This document shows, in pieces, positions 52,862-62,380 of a DNA stretch of 64,000 nt (within the stretch, counting starts at the first letter, position 1; each line of letters opens with the position of its first letter). The notes under the pieces were generated by a model. It had not been told where the DNA came from. It made no database searches and saw only the letters and a program-made list of their open reading frames with translations. The DNA comes from Vagococcus silagei. GTDB taxonomy: Bacteria; Bacillota; Bacilli; Lactobacillales; Vagococcaceae. The DNA lies in NCBI RefSeq assembly GCF_004795745.1, contig NZ_SDGV01000017.1, positions 212,042-276,041 of the forward strand. The letters are read 5' to 3'. The translations under genes were made by a program, and so were the position numbers.

Positions 52862-52894
52862 TCGTTATTCTCCTTCCTTTTTTAATTTTAGTTT

Positions 52895-53857
52895 CTACTG
52901 AATACGAATACGAGGATCCACAATACTCATGACAATATCTGAGATAAGGTTACCCATAATCGTTACAATTCCTAAAATTAAAACTAAAGCAGTAATAACT
53001 GAATAGTCACGACCATTAATAGCATCGATAAACAACTTACCAATCCCTGGATAAGCAAATGTTTGCTCAATAACTACTGATCCACTAATTAACGCGGTGA
53101 TTTCATAACTTAATTGTGCTGCAATTGGTAATGATGCATTTCTAAAGATGTGACGTGTAAAAACTTTATTAGTCGGTACACCTTTCGCCCGAGCTGTTCG
53201 GACAAAATCTAATTGTTTTGCATCAATAACTTCATTTCTTAAATATTGAATCGTTACCGTTGTAGCAAGTAACGCTTGTGAAATCGCCGGTAAAATCATA
53301 TGATAAATCCGGCTCCAGACAAAGCCAAGCGTTCCTGGCTCTGCAGCGCTTGAAACAGATCCAGTTGTTGGGAACCATTCTAAACGGTAACCAAAAATGA
53401 ATAACATAAGTAGCGCAAAGATAAAGATTGGAATTGCAAAACTGACAAAGTTGTAAACCACAACTGTTTTATCCAACCATGAGTCTTGGTAGCGGCCTGA
53501 TAACAAGCCTAATGGCAATGCAATTGCATAAGTTAAAATCACAGTGAAAACTGATAACCATATTGTATTTCCTACACGAGACCCAATTAAATCTGAAACT
53601 GGTAATTTAAATAAGAAACTACGACCAAAATCACCTTGTAAGGCATTTGTAATCCAACGTGCATATTGTTCATACCATGGATCATTTAATCCAGCTGCAA
53701 TACGCATTTTTTCGATTGTTTCAGGATCCGTATTCGGATTAATCAATCCTGTAAATGGATCCCCAGGCATTGCTTTAGCCAAGATAAAAATAAACAGACT
53801 TAGCACAATGATTTGTGGAATCATTAAAAGAACACGACGTAATATTGTTTTCCACAT
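52895..53857 (-). CDS. oppB: oligopeptide permease membrane protein OppB
   Basis: A 320-residue ABC permease of the DppB/OppB type: first helix 'ILRRVLLMIPQIIVLSLFIF', 'AKAMPGDPFTGLINPNTDPE' loop, and the EAA loop 'FVRTARAKGVPTNKVFTRHI' near residue 215. About six membrane helices. Forms the channel with OppC. The ATG at 53857 follows oppF directly (2 bp gap), consistent with translational coupling. Confidence 0.96.
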   Translation of the reverse strand: MWKTILRRVLLMIPQIIVLSLFIFILAKAMPGDPFTGLINPNTDPETIEKMRIAAGLNDPWYEQYARWITNALQGDFGRSFLFKLPVSDLIGSRVGNTIWLSVFTVILTYAIALPLGLLSGRYQDSWLDKTVVVYNFVSFAIPIFIFALLMLFIFGYRLEWFPTTGSVSSAAEPGTLGFVWSRIYHMILPAISQALLATTVTIQYLRNEVIDAKQLDFVRTARAKGVPTNKVFTRHIFRNASLPIAAQLSYEITALISGSVVIEQTFAYPGIGKLFIDAINGRDYSVITALVLILGIVTIMGNLISDIVMSIVDPRIRIQ

Positions 53858-53859
53858 AA

Positions 53860-54807
53860 CTATTCTCCTCCTTTAGCATTTGGCTTAACTGCCGCTTGAT
53901 GAGTCGGACTAATAGTTTGTAAATCATATACACGACCATTTTCATCATAATATTGATGATATAATTCCTGGAATTCACGTTCGACTTGACGACGGGCTTC
54001 TTTATGTTCTTCACGATTGTTTACATCAATCTTTGGAATTGCTGAGAGCAAACGTTTCGTGTAGATATGTTGTGGATCGTTATAAATATCTTCTCTGGTT
54101 CCAATCTCAACAAATCGACCTTTGTTCATAATCGCAATATTATCACACATATGTTTTACAACACCCAAGTCATGTGAGATAAACAAGTAACTTAGATTGT
54201 ATTCTTCTTGAATACGTTTCATAAAGTTCAATACTTGTGCTTGAACTGACAAATCTAATGCTGATACAGGTTCATCAGCAATAATTAATTTCGGACTTGT
54301 TGCCACTGCACGCGCAACACCTAAACGTTGTCTTTGACCTCCTGAAAACTCATGAGGATATTTATATAGCGCATCAGCAGGCATGCCTACGATATCTAGT
54401 AATGATTGTACTTTTCGTTTTTCTTCTTGATCTGACACACGTTCAAAATTTCGAATTGGTTCAGCGATAATATCCAGTACGCGTTTTTTCGGATTTAAAC
54501 TTGACATTGAATCTTGGAAAATCATTTGAACATCTTTATTATATCCAATTTGTTTTCGCATACTTTTTTTTGTAACATCGGTTCCTTCAAAAACCACTTT
54601 ACCCGACGTCGCTTTTTCAAGACCAACGATTGTCTTACCAATGGTTGACTTTCCAGAACCAGACTCACCAACTAAACCGTATGTTGTTCCTGGTTGAATT
54701 TCAAAATTCACACCGTCCACGGCATAAACATAATCCACTACCTTATTGAAGAAACCGCCACGAATAGGATAGTGTACTTTTAAATCTTTAATTTCAATTA
54801 ATCCCAT
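53860..54807 (-). CDS. oppF: oligopeptide permease ATPase OppF
   Basis: A 315-residue ABC ATPase. Walker A 'GLVGESGSGKSTIGKTI', signature 'FSGGQRQRLGVARAVA', Walker B 'LIIADEPVSALD' and the His switch 'ISHDLGVVKH' are present. The C-terminal extension ('RQVEREFQELYHQYYDENGR') is part of the OppF-specific tail. It powers import together with OppD. The start ATG shares its first base with the oppD stop region (overlap of 1 bp). Confidence 0.96.
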   Translation of the reverse strand: MGLIEIKDLKVHYPIRGGFFNKVVDYVYAVDGVNFEIQPGTTYGLVGESGSGKSTIGKTIVGLEKATSGKVVFEGTDVTKKSMRKQIGYNKDVQMIFQDSMSSLNPKKRVLDIIAEPIRNFERVSDQEEKRKVQSLLDIVGMPADALYKYPHEFSGGQRQRLGVARAVATSPKLIIADEPVSALDLSVQAQVLNFMKRIQEEYNLSYLFISHDLGVVKHMCDNIAIMNKGRFVEIGTREDIYNDPQHIYTKRLLSAIPKIDVNNREEHKEARRQVEREFQELYHQYYDENGRVYDLQTISPTHQAAVKPNAKGGE

Positions 54808-55811
54808 TACGCTTCTCCCTCTTCTCTAAAATGAAAATGCTTATAACATGTACAACGTACTAAATGCCCTGGTGCAATTTCGTGAAGTTGCGGATTTTCC
54901 TCATGTTCACTTTCAGCAATCCATGGAATACGTTCAGCAAAACGACAACCTGTACGCGTCATATTTTTAAGTGAAGGTACCACACCTTCAATTACATGTA
55001 AGTCCGCATCATGCGCATCTTCTTGTGGAATTGAATTCAACAACGAACGCGTATAAGGATGTTGTGGATTATTAAATAATTCTTCTGCAGTTGCTTCTTC
55101 AACAATTTGACCACCATACATTACAGCAACACGATCAGCTGTTTCTGCCACAACACCTAAGTCATGGGTAATCAAAATTATCCCTGCTTCTGTTTCTTTT
55201 TGTAACTCATTTAATAAGTCCAAGATTTGAGCTTGAATCGTTACGTCAAGAGCTGTCGTTGGTTCATCAGCGATGATGATTGGTGGTTTACATGAAATCG
55301 CAATCGCAATAATGACACGCTGACGCATTCCCCCTGAAAGTTCATGCGGGAATTGACCAGCGACGCGCTCAGGATTTACAATCCCAACTAAGTCTAATAA
55401 TTCGACTGCACGTTTATTACGTTCATCCTCAGACATATCTGTATGATAAAAAAGAGCCTCTGCAATTTGATCTCCAATTTTCATTAATGGGTTCAATGCT
55501 GATAATGGATCCTGGAAAATCATGCCGATATCATTACCTCTTATTTTGTTGTATAACGTTTCTGATAAACCAACTAGGTTTAAATCGTTATAAATGATAT
55601 CTCCCGTAATTTTAGTATAATTGGGATCTTGCAGTCCCATGATTGTCATTGCAAGGGTACTTTTTCCACATCCTGACTCACCAACAATCGCTAGAATTTC
55701 ATTCTTATCAAGTGTAATTGACACATCATCAACTGCATCATAATAATCATCTTTAATTCTAAAGCCAGTATGTAAATTTCTAACGTCTAACAATTTTTTA
55801 TCCTCTAACAA
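54807..55811 (-). CDS. oppD: oligopeptide permease ATPase OppD
   Basis: A 334-residue ABC ATPase. Walker A is 'AIVGESGCGKSTLAMTI', signature 'LSGGMRQRVIIAIAI', Walker B 'IIIADEPTTALD'. The C-terminal cysteine-rich segment ('TGCRFAERIPW...HLVRCTCYKHF') is the Fe-S-type tail known in OppD/DppD proteins. The start is TTG at 55811, with AGGAGA 7 bp upstream, which the second codon (TTA) supports. First gene of the operon, with a clear sigma-A promoter 110 bp upstream. Confidence 0.96.
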   Translation of the reverse strand: MLEDKKLLDVRNLHTGFRIKDDYYDAVDDVSITLDKNEILAIVGESGCGKSTLAMTIMGLQDPNYTKITGDIIYNDLNLVGLSETLYNKIRGNDIGMIFQDPLSALNPLMKIGDQIAEALFYHTDMSEDERNKRAVELLDLVGIVNPERVAGQFPHELSGGMRQRVIIAIAISCKPPIIIADEPTTALDVTIQAQILDLLNELQKETEAGIILITHDLGVVAETADRVAVMYGGQIVEEATAEELFNNPQHPYTRSLLNSIPQEDAHDADLHVIEGVVPSLKNMTRTGCRFAERIPWIAESEHEENPQLHEIAPGHLVRCTCYKHFHFREEGEA

Positions 55812-55924
55812 TCAAATTCTCCTTTCTAATTTCTTGTCACGCACTGAGTTTATTTTAAATAAATAAAGTTCGCTTCATATTTTTTTTATTATCATCATTC
55901 GATATTTCTATAATATATCTTATA

Positions 55925-55953
55925 ATTATATTAGAAAATTGCTCATTACGCAA
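55925..55953 (-). promoter_or_regulatory. sigma-A promoter of the opp operon
   Basis: TTGCGT (55953-55948 on the minus strand) and a perfect TATAAT (55930-55925) are 17 bp apart. The -35 box lies within the imperfect dyad ATTGC-gtaatga-GCAAT. A leader of about 110 nt precedes the TTG start of oppD. Confidence 0.8.
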
Positions 55954-56228
55954 TAGCAGTCGTTAAATAAAAATGAGGTAGTTATGATAAACTAGCGTCA
56001 CTTCACATTAAAAACACATCTTTTCAAATAAGATTTTAATCTTAAATAACTATTTTCTCACTGTTTTTTTGACAATCTTGAAAACGAAAACGTTTTTTGT
56101 CCTCGACTCGCAAACAATCTCTCATAATTTGTATGAAATAGTTTAAAACAGTTTCTAAATTATCGTACCTTCTTCTTATCGTTTCTTCTCATAAAGCGAC
56201 CATCTCTGATATTTAATTTTAGATAAAG
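55954..56228. other. intergenic region between acpP and the opp promoter
   Basis: No gene is supported. A CcpA-site-like sequence, GAAAACGTTTTTT with AAAACGTTTT at its centre (about 56087-56096), matches 12 of 14 positions of the cre consensus. It is about 130 bp upstream of the opp -35. The rest is AT-rich. Confidence 0.45.
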
Positions 56229-56262
56229 AAAAACTGAGCAATCCCGTAAGATTCTCAGTTAA
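56229..56262 (-). terminator. terminator after acpP
   Basis: On the minus strand AACTGAG and CTCAGTT pair around a 15-nt loop, followed by TTTCTTT. It isolates opp from acpP transcription. Confidence 0.75.
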
Positions 56263-56268
56263 TTTTAT

Positions 56269-56508
56269 TTATTGATGCGCCATAACATAGTCAACTGCCG
56301 CACCTAAAGTTTCTATTTTTTCAGCATCTTCATCAGAAATTTCTGAATCGAAGGCATCTTCAAGTTCTAAAACAAATTCCATAATTGCGATTGAATCTGC
56401 TTCCAAGTCTTCTTTAATACGCACTGATTCATTAATTTTATCTTCATCAATTTCAAAGCGTCCAGTGACGATTTCTTTTATCTTCATAAATACTTCTTCT
56501 CGAGTCAA
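56269..56508 (-). CDS. acpP: acyl carrier protein
   Basis: A 79-residue acyl carrier protein. The phosphopantetheine serine lies in 'LEADSIAIMEFVLELEDAF' (DSI instead of the more usual DSL). It is acidic and four-helical, ending 'AAVDYVMAHQ'. The start is the TTG at 56508 with GGAGG 8 bp upstream; the ATG at 56523 encodes the GGAGG bases and would be too early. It is co-transcribed with plsX and is the acyl donor partner of the phosphatidate pathway. Possibly one of two ACPs in the genome, as in enterococci. Confidence 0.94.
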   Translation of the reverse strand: MTREEVFMKIKEIVTGRFEIDEDKINESVRIKEDLEADSIAIMEFVLELEDAFDSEISDEDAEKIETLGAAVDYVMAHQ

Positions 56509-56598
56509 AGGGTACACCTCCATTCACAACTTTCGTCTTACTCGTTTATATGTAATTCAACTTCAATTTTACTGATATTTACCTGATTTGTCTATCCT

Positions 56599-57621
56599 TT
56601 ATTTTTCATCGTTTGCTTTTGTAGCATCAGCTTCAAAATAAGTTGTTAATTCTTGGACAACATTTGTTTCTAACATGGTATGAATTTGACGAATAGTCGC
56701 ATGAACTGCCGTTTTATCCGCCGAACCATGTGTTTTAACGACTGGCGCACGTAAACCAAAAAGAACAGCACCCCCATGATTAGAGTAGTCCATTTTAGAT
56801 TTTAAGCCTTTTAAACTATCTTTTAACAGCAAAGCACCCATTTTACCTTTTACTCCACTTGCTAAAATACTTTCTTTTAATTGACTCATTAAGATACCTG
56901 CCGTGCCTTCAATCGATTTCAAGACAGCATTGCCTGTAAAGCCATCAGTAACAACAACGTCAACTTTGCCATCAAAAAGATTACGTGCTTCGATATTGCC
57001 CACAAAATTGATCCCCTGTTCTTCTGACAAACGTTCGTAAACTTCTTTAGTCAATTCACTACCCTTACTTGCTTCTTCACCGTTATTCAAAAGACCGACT
57101 TTAGGATTACTAATCTTACGAACATTTTTTGCATAGTAAGTACCTAGTACTGCATAAGTCACAATATGTTCTGGTTTATTATCCGCATTCGCACCCATAT
57201 CAATAAAATCAAAACCATTCGTGCTATCAGGTCCAAATGTTGGTAATGTCGACATTAAACCTGGTCGTTCAATCTTTTTAATCCGACCTACAACTAATAA
57301 GCCTGCAGCTAATAAAGCACCGGTATTGCCCGCTGAAAATAAAGCATCTGCTTCACCATTTTTAACTGCATGAGCTGCAAGTACCATTGATGCTTGTTTT
57401 TTACGACGAATTGAGCGTACTGGTTCATCATCACTTTCTATTTTTTCATCCGTATGTACAATAGTAATGTTTTTATCATCGGTCACATACTTTTTAATTT
57501 CTGCTTCTTTTCCATATAAAACAAATTCTAATTCTGGGAAATCTTGTTTTGCTAACATCACACCTTCCACAATAGCTTGTGGTGCATAATCGCCTCCCAT
57601 TGCATCGACTGCAATTTTCAT
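56599..57621 (-). CDS. plsX: phosphate acyltransferase PlsX
   Basis: A 340-residue peripheral membrane enzyme that makes acyl phosphate from acyl-ACP, the first committed step of phospholipid synthesis in Gram-positives. '[20 protein letters not shown]' opens the fold, and '[20 protein letters not shown]' and '[16 protein letters not shown]' are hallmark segments. It lies 48 bp after recG and 75 bp before acpP. FapR, which precedes plsX in B. subtilis, is absent here. GAGGAATG is ahead of the ATG. Confidence 0.97.
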   Translation of the reverse strand: MKIAVDAMGGDYAPQAIVEGVMLAKQDFPELEFVLYGKEAEIKKYVTDDKNITIVHTDEKIESDDEPVRSIRRKKQASMVLAAHAVKNGEADALFSAGNTGALLAAGLLVVGRIKKIERPGLMSTLPTFGPDSTNGFDFIDMGANADNKPEHIVTYAVLGTYYAKNVRKISNPKVGLLNNGEEASKGSELTKEVYERLSEEQGINFVGNIEARNLFDGKVDVVVTDGFTGNAVLKSIEGTAGILMSQLKESILASGVKGKMGALLLKDSLKGLKSKMDYSNHGGAVLFGLRAPVVKTHGSADKTAVHATIRQIHTMLETNVVQELTTYFEADATKANDEK

Positions 57622-57669
57622 TCTTCATTCCTCACTCTCATCAATAAAGCTGGTCCTATTTTACCGCAA

Positions 57670-59709
57670 CTAATCAAAATAATCCATCTGTGTCACTTCC
57701 AGGTGTAACTGACGCGCTAATTCTTGGTTTTCTGGCAATAGCCACCATTCCTTTTGACTCCACAAGAGAATAGCCTCAGTTCTTGCGACTTCTAACATTT
57801 GGCTGTCTGCTACCATGTCGCCAACTTTAAATTCCGGCAGACCAGACTGCTTGTTACCAAAGAAGTCCCCTGGCCCACGCATTTCTAAATCTTTTTCACT
57901 TAATTTAAAACCGTCTGTCGTTTCAGTCATAATTTTCATACGTTCTTTCCCTTGTTCACTTTTAGGACTTGCAACTAAGATACAGTAAGATGCAATTGCA
58001 CCACGACCCACACGACCACGTAATTGATGTAATTGTGCCAAGCCAAAGCGATCTGCATCCATAATCATCATTGTTGTGGCATTAGGTACATTGACCCCGA
58101 CTTCAATAACAGTTGTAGAAACGAGGACTTGTAGTTCATTTTCCTTGAACGCGCTCATAATCACTTCTTTTTCCTGCGGTTTCATTTTACCATGCAAAAG
58201 TCCCACATTAAAATCAGGTGCAAAAAAATCAGCAAGATGTTCATAAATTTCAGTGGCATTTTTCACATCCAACATCTCTGATTCTTCTATTAAAGGGCAA
58301 ATGACATAAACTTGCTGCCCTTGTTTCATCAAACGTTGCATATTTCGCAGTGCAATATCGACTTGTTTAGGTAAAATCCAGCTGGTTTCAATTGGGATAC
58401 GACCACTTGGTAATTCATCAATAATCGAAACATCCATCTCACCGTAAGCAGTAATAGCAAGCGTTCTAGGAATCGGTGTTGCTGTCATAAATAGCACATC
58501 TGGATTACCACCTTTTTCACGCAGCAGCTTCCGTTGATTGACACCAAAACGATGTTGCTCATCCGTAATCACTAAACCGAGATGTTTAAAAATCACATCT
58601 TCCTGAATAAGTGAATGCGTTCCAACAATAATATCTATTTCACCCGCAACCAATTCAGCCAAAATTTGTCTTTTAGCTGCCGCTTTAGTTGAACTTGTTA
58701 AAAGCGCAATTTTAACATCAAACTGCTGAAACAATTCAGTTAAACTTTCCATATGTTGCTCTGCTAAAATTTCTGTAGGAACCATCAATGCCCCTTGAAA
58801 GCCAGCAGTAACCGTTGCATATAATGCTAATCCAGCAACAATCGTTTTTCCGCTACCAACGTCCCCTTGTAATAGACGGTGCATGTGACTTGTACTTTTT
58901 AAATCGGCACATATTTCATTCACCACGCGCTTTTGCGCTGAAGTCAATTCAAAAGGAAGCGTGGCTATTAATCGTTTCAGTTCTTTCAGATCATACTGAA
59001 CCGATAAGCCTGCCTCACCTTTTTGTTCCTCACGTTTTAATTCAATCATCTTCAATTGAAATAAGAAAAACTCTTCAAAAGCCAAGCGTCTTCTCGCTTG
59101 TTGATTATCTTGTACTGTATCCGGGAAGTGCATAGCTTGTATCGCATCTTTTCGGGGCATTAACCGATACTTTTCTAGCAACCAATTTGGTAAAGTTTCT
59201 TCAACCTCGTCCTGAAAAAGTTCCCATGTTTGACGAATCAAATCGACTAAAGTCTTTTGGCGGATTTTTTTATTAACATGATAAATTGGTGAAAAATCTT
59301 CTTCACCCTGACTAGTTGCAATAATTTTCATACCTGTCAATGATTTTCGCTTCGCATCCCATTTACCGTATACTGCTAATTCTTCTGATGCTCTAACCTT
59401 ATCTTTTAAAAATGCTTGATTAAAAAAAGTCACACTAACAACTGCCTCGTCAACCATCATTCTAAAAGTTAAACGATTTTTCTTATAACCATAATAATTC
59501 ACAACAGCTTCTGACAAGGGAAATCCTTTTAGCACCACTTTTTCTTGATCATTAATTTCTGAAATATTTTTTTCACTAACATCATCATAACGAAACGGAT
59601 AATACGTTATTAAATCTTGAATTGTTTCAATTCCTAAACTATTCAAGACTTCAACTCGTTTTGGTCCGACTCCTTTTATAAGAGAGACTGATTGATCTAA
59701 AACACCCAT
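57670..59709 (-). CDS. recG: ATP-dependent DNA helicase RecG
   Basis: A 679-residue branch-migration helicase that remodels Holliday junctions and stalled forks. N-terminal wedge/OB domain (residues ~1-240), then helicase motifs 'LLQGDVGSGKTIVAGLALYA' (I), 'ITDEQHRFGVNQR' (II, DEQH), 'LFMTATPIPRTLAI' (III) and 'QLHQLRGRVGRGA' (VI). Length matches the B. subtilis protein. The gene begins 76 bp after fakA and an intrinsic terminator lies in the gap, so it may also have its own promoter. Confidence 0.97.
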   Translation of the reverse strand: MGVLDQSVSLIKGVGPKRVEVLNSLGIETIQDLITYYPFRYDDVSEKNISEINDQEKVVLKGFPLSEAVVNYYGYKKNRLTFRMMVDEAVVSVTFFNQAFLKDKVRASEELAVYGKWDAKRKSLTGMKIIATSQGEEDFSPIYHVNKKIRQKTLVDLIRQTWELFQDEVEETLPNWLLEKYRLMPRKDAIQAMHFPDTVQDNQQARRRLAFEEFFLFQLKMIELKREEQKGEAGLSVQYDLKELKRLIATLPFELTSAQKRVVNEICADLKSTSHMHRLLQGDVGSGKTIVAGLALYATVTAGFQGALMVPTEILAEQHMESLTELFQQFDVKIALLTSSTKAAAKRQILAELVAGEIDIIVGTHSLIQEDVIFKHLGLVITDEQHRFGVNQRKLLREKGGNPDVLFMTATPIPRTLAITAYGEMDVSIIDELPSGRIPIETSWILPKQVDIALRNMQRLMKQGQQVYVICPLIEESEMLDVKNATEIYEHLADFFAPDFNVGLLHGKMKPQEKEVIMSAFKENELQVLVSTTVIEVGVNVPNATTMMIMDADRFGLAQLHQLRGRVGRGAIASYCILVASPKSEQGKERMKIMTETTDGFKLSEKDLEMRGPGDFFGNKQSGLPEFKVGDMVADSQMLEVARTEAILLWSQKEWWLLPENQELARQLHLEVTQMDYFD

Positions 59710-59727
59710 CTAACCACCCTTTCATAA

Positions 59728-59773
59728 ATAAAAAGGACGGATTCAACTCATATATAAGTTGACCCATCCTTCG
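59728..59773 (-). terminator. terminator between fakA and recG
   Basis: AAGGATGGGTCAACT and AGTTGAATCCGTCCTT pair over 14+ bp with one bulge, followed by TTTTTATTTA on the minus strand. It may only partly stop transcription into recG. Confidence 0.8.
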
Positions 59774-59785
59774 TTTAAAATTAGT

Positions 59786-61462
59786 TTATTCTGCAGCAAA
59801 TAAATAAGGATAGACTGGTTGATCTCCTTGATGAATTTCAATATCTAATTCATCATTTAATGCTACTAACGCTTCTGAAATTTTTTGCGCTTCTGTTTCA
59901 TCACCATCTTCACCGATGATAATTGTTACAATTTCGCTGTCATCTTGAAGCATTGCTTTTAAAGTAGTCATCGCTGTTTCAAAACGATCTGGATTTGAAA
60001 CAACAATCTTACCCTCTACCATACCAAGACAATCATCTTTTTTAATTTCAACACCATCAATTGAAGTATCTCTAACTGCAGTAGTCATTTGACCACTGAC
60101 AACATCTTCTAACATGTCTAACATGCTTGCCTGATTATCTTCTAATTCAGCACTTTCATCAAAACCTAACAAAGCAGTCATTCCTTGAGAAATTGTTTTC
60201 GTTGGCACAACAACTGCCGGAATTTCACTAACTTCTGCTGCTTGATCTGCTGCCATGAAGATATTCTTATTATTCGGTAAAATAATAACTTTTTCAGCAT
60301 TAACTTGCTCAATTGCTTTTAAAATATCTTCAGTGCTTGGATTCATTGTCTGACCGCCACTAATGATATAGTTAGCACCCATACTCTTGAATAGATTTTG
60401 TACACCTTCTCCAGCTGCAACCGAAATAATACCATAAGCTTTTTTCTCTTCAACAGCTGCTGTAGGAGCTTCTTGTTCATGATCTAATATCGTTTCATGT
60501 TGGACACGCATGTTGTCAACTTTAATTTTAATTAATGAACCGAATTTTTGACCGTAGTTCATCACTTCACCTGGTTGTTCAGTATGAACGTGAACTTTAA
60601 TAATTTCATCATCTGCAACAACTAGTAACGAATCACCAATTCCGTCTAGATAATTTCTAAATTCATCATAATCAAATTCGCTATCTACTGTCGGACCTTC
60701 ACCGATACGAACCATAATTTCAGTACAGTAACCAAATGTAATGTCTTCAGTTGCTAAATGACTTTGCACACTACGATGATGTGTCGCATTTACCATTTCA
60801 TCCATTTGCGCTACTGACGGTTGATGGTCTTCACTTTCAACAATTTTTCCAGATAAAGATTCGTAAAAACCTTCATAGATAAAAACTAATCCTTGTCCAC
60901 CACTATCAACCACGCCAACTTCTTTTAAAACTGGTAACATTTCAGGTGTTTTAGCTAGCGCTTTATTTGCGCCTGATAAAGCTGCTTCCATAACAAGAAC
61001 ACAATCATCCGTTTCTTTAGCTTTTTTCTCAGCAGCTATTGCCGCACCACGTGATACTGTTAAAATTGTACCTTCAACAGGCTTCATTACAGCTTTATAG
61101 GCTGTTTCAACACCACTTTTAAGTGCGTCTGCCAATGCTTGAGCAGACATTGTTTCATCATCTACTATTTTTTTCGAGAAGCCTCGGAAAAGTTGTGACA
61201 AGATAACACCCGAATTGCCACGAGCTCCCATTAATAATCCTTTTGAAAGAATCGCAGCCAATTCGCCAGTATGAGAAGTTGTTGCTTCTCTAACTGCTTT
61301 GGCACCACTTGTCATTGATAAATTCATATTTGTTCCTGTATCACCATCTGGGACAGGAAAGACGTTTAAAGAGTCTACAAACTCAGCATTTTGATTTAAA
61401 CGAGTTGCACCTGCTTGAACCATTGCTTGAAATTGTCCTCCGTTAATTGCTTTAACTTCCAC
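59786..61462 (-). CDS. fakA: fatty acid kinase catalytic subunit FakA (DAK/DegV-like)
   Basis: A 558-residue kinase. The N-terminal DhaL-like ATP-binding domain shows 'SLNVFPVPDGDTGTNMNLSM' and 'KGLLMGARGNSGVILSQLFR'. A middle linker leads to a DegV-like C-terminal domain. FakA phosphorylates fatty acids bound to FakB, which then feed PlsY together with PlsX products. It is formerly YloV. The start is a GTG with AAGGAGGA 7 bp upstream, 42 bp after yloU. Neighbouring plsX and acpP fit phospholipid metabolism. Confidence 0.95.
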   Translation of the reverse strand: MEVKAINGGQFQAMVQAGATRLNQNAEFVDSLNVFPVPDGDTGTNMNLSMTSGAKAVREATTSHTGELAAILSKGLLMGARGNSGVILSQLFRGFSKKIVDDETMSAQALADALKSGVETAYKAVMKPVEGTILTVSRGAAIAAEKKAKETDDCVLVMEAALSGANKALAKTPEMLPVLKEVGVVDSGGQGLVFIYEGFYESLSGKIVESEDHQPSVAQMDEMVNATHHRSVQSHLATEDITFGYCTEIMVRIGEGPTVDSEFDYDEFRNYLDGIGDSLLVVADDEIIKVHVHTEQPGEVMNYGQKFGSLIKIKVDNMRVQHETILDHEQEAPTAAVEEKKAYGIISVAAGEGVQNLFKSMGANYIISGGQTMNPSTEDILKAIEQVNAEKVIILPNNKNIFMAADQAAEVSEIPAVVVPTKTISQGMTALLGFDESAELEDNQASMLDMLEDVVSGQMTTAVRDTSIDGVEIKKDDCLGMVEGKIVVSNPDRFETAMTTLKAMLQDDSEIVTIIIGEDGDETEAQKISEALVALNDELDIEIHQGDQPVYPYLFAAE

Positions 61463-61504
61463 TAAAAGTTCCTCCTTGATCCTAATAAACGTTCACCTTT
61501 TTAT

Positions 61505-61867
61505 TTATTCAGCTTGAACTCGAACGCCTTGAATAAACACATTAACTGAGTCAGCAACTACGCCAAGCATTGTTTCTAAATTATATTTCACTTTTTCTTG
61601 AACATTACGACTAACTTCTGAGACTTTTGTCCCATAACTTACAATGATATACACATCAACTGCCACGCCTTCTTCTTCTTGCCTTACAACAACACCGCGT
61701 GAATAATTTTCTTTTCGTAAAATATCATTTAAATTATCTTTAATTTGATTTTTGCTTGCCATACCGATAATGCCATAGATGTCTGTTGCAGCGCCACCTA
61801 CTACGGTCGAAATAACCTCATTTGAAATCTCAATGGTTCCTGCTTGTGTTTTTATTGTTACAGCCAT
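61505..61867 (-). CDS. Asp23/Gls24-family alkaline-shock-like protein (YloU)
   Basis: A 120-residue protein of the Asp23/Gls24 family: 'GTIEISNEVISTVVGGAATD', 'GVAVDVYIIVSYGTKVSEVS' and 'NVQEKVKYNLETMLG'. Members are abundant membrane-associated proteins; this YloU branch always stands ahead of the FakA gene. GGAGGTAA lies 6 bp before the ATG. It is divergent from rpmB with 218 bp between, as in B. subtilis. Confidence 0.93.
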   Translation of the reverse strand: MAVTIKTQAGTIEISNEVISTVVGGAATDIYGIIGMASKNQIKDNLNDILRKENYSRGVVVRQEEEGVAVDVYIIVSYGTKVSEVSRNVQEKVKYNLETMLGVVADSVNVFIQGVRVQAE

Positions 61868-62011
61868 TTTTTTACCTCCTTAAAGTCAGTATTGTTCATT
61901 ATCATCCCTCAGTTTATCACACACCGCCCTATTATTAAAGAAAAATTGTACGATTTTACATGATAATGTTAAAAATAAACAAGGACTGCTTAATTTTTTT
62001 GTTGCTTTTTT

Positions 62012-62040
62012 TTGACCACTGTGTTAAATTAATCTAGTAT
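62012..62040 (+). promoter_or_regulatory. promoter of rpmB
   Basis: TTGACC (62012-62017) and TAGTAT (62035-62040) are 17 bp apart. The ribosomal protein gene starts 45 bp later. Confidence 0.75.
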
Positions 62041-62085
62041 GATTACGAAATCAAGTGATTTATTCAAAGCAAAGGAGGGAATATC

Positions 62086-62274
62086 ATGGCAAAAGAATGT
62101 TATATAACTGGGCGCAAAGCTAGAACAGGTAATAGTCGCTCACACGCAATGAACGCTTCTAAACGTACTTGGAAAGCTAACTTACAAAAAGTGCGTATTT
62201 TAGTTGACGGTAAGCCTAAAAAAGTTTGGGTTTCTACTCGTGCTTTGAAATCTGGAAAAGTTGAACGCGTTTAA
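62086..62274 (+). CDS. rpmB: 50S ribosomal protein L28
   Basis: A 62-residue ribosomal protein: '[20 protein letters not shown]', '[16 protein letters not shown]' and '[14 protein letters not shown]' are full-length L28. It lacks the zinc cysteines (only Cys5 remains), the zinc-free form common in Firmicutes. AAAGGAGGG precedes the ATG. Divergent from yloU, as in other Bacilli. Confidence 0.97.
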   Translation: MAKECYITGRKARTGNSRSHAMNASKRTWKANLQKVRILVDGKPKKVWVSTRALKSGKVERV

Positions 62275-62285
62275 TTGAAAAAACA

Positions 62286-62318
62286 CAAAGCTAACTCTTT
62301 AGAGAGTTAGCTTTTTTG
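62286..62318 (+). terminator. terminator of rpmB
   Basis: AAAGCTAACTCT pairs with AGAGTTAGCTTT over 11-12 bp, followed by TTTTTT. Confidence 0.9.
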
Positions 62319-62380
62319 TTTAACCTCGATTAAATTTATCTTTTTTATATCTAATAATAATCATAAAGGAGGTCTATTAT

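Noticed and set aside
56080..56099. CcpA (cre) site controlling opp
   Set aside because: The match has two mismatches at important outer positions and lies 130 bp upstream of the promoter. It is noted in the intergenic entry only.
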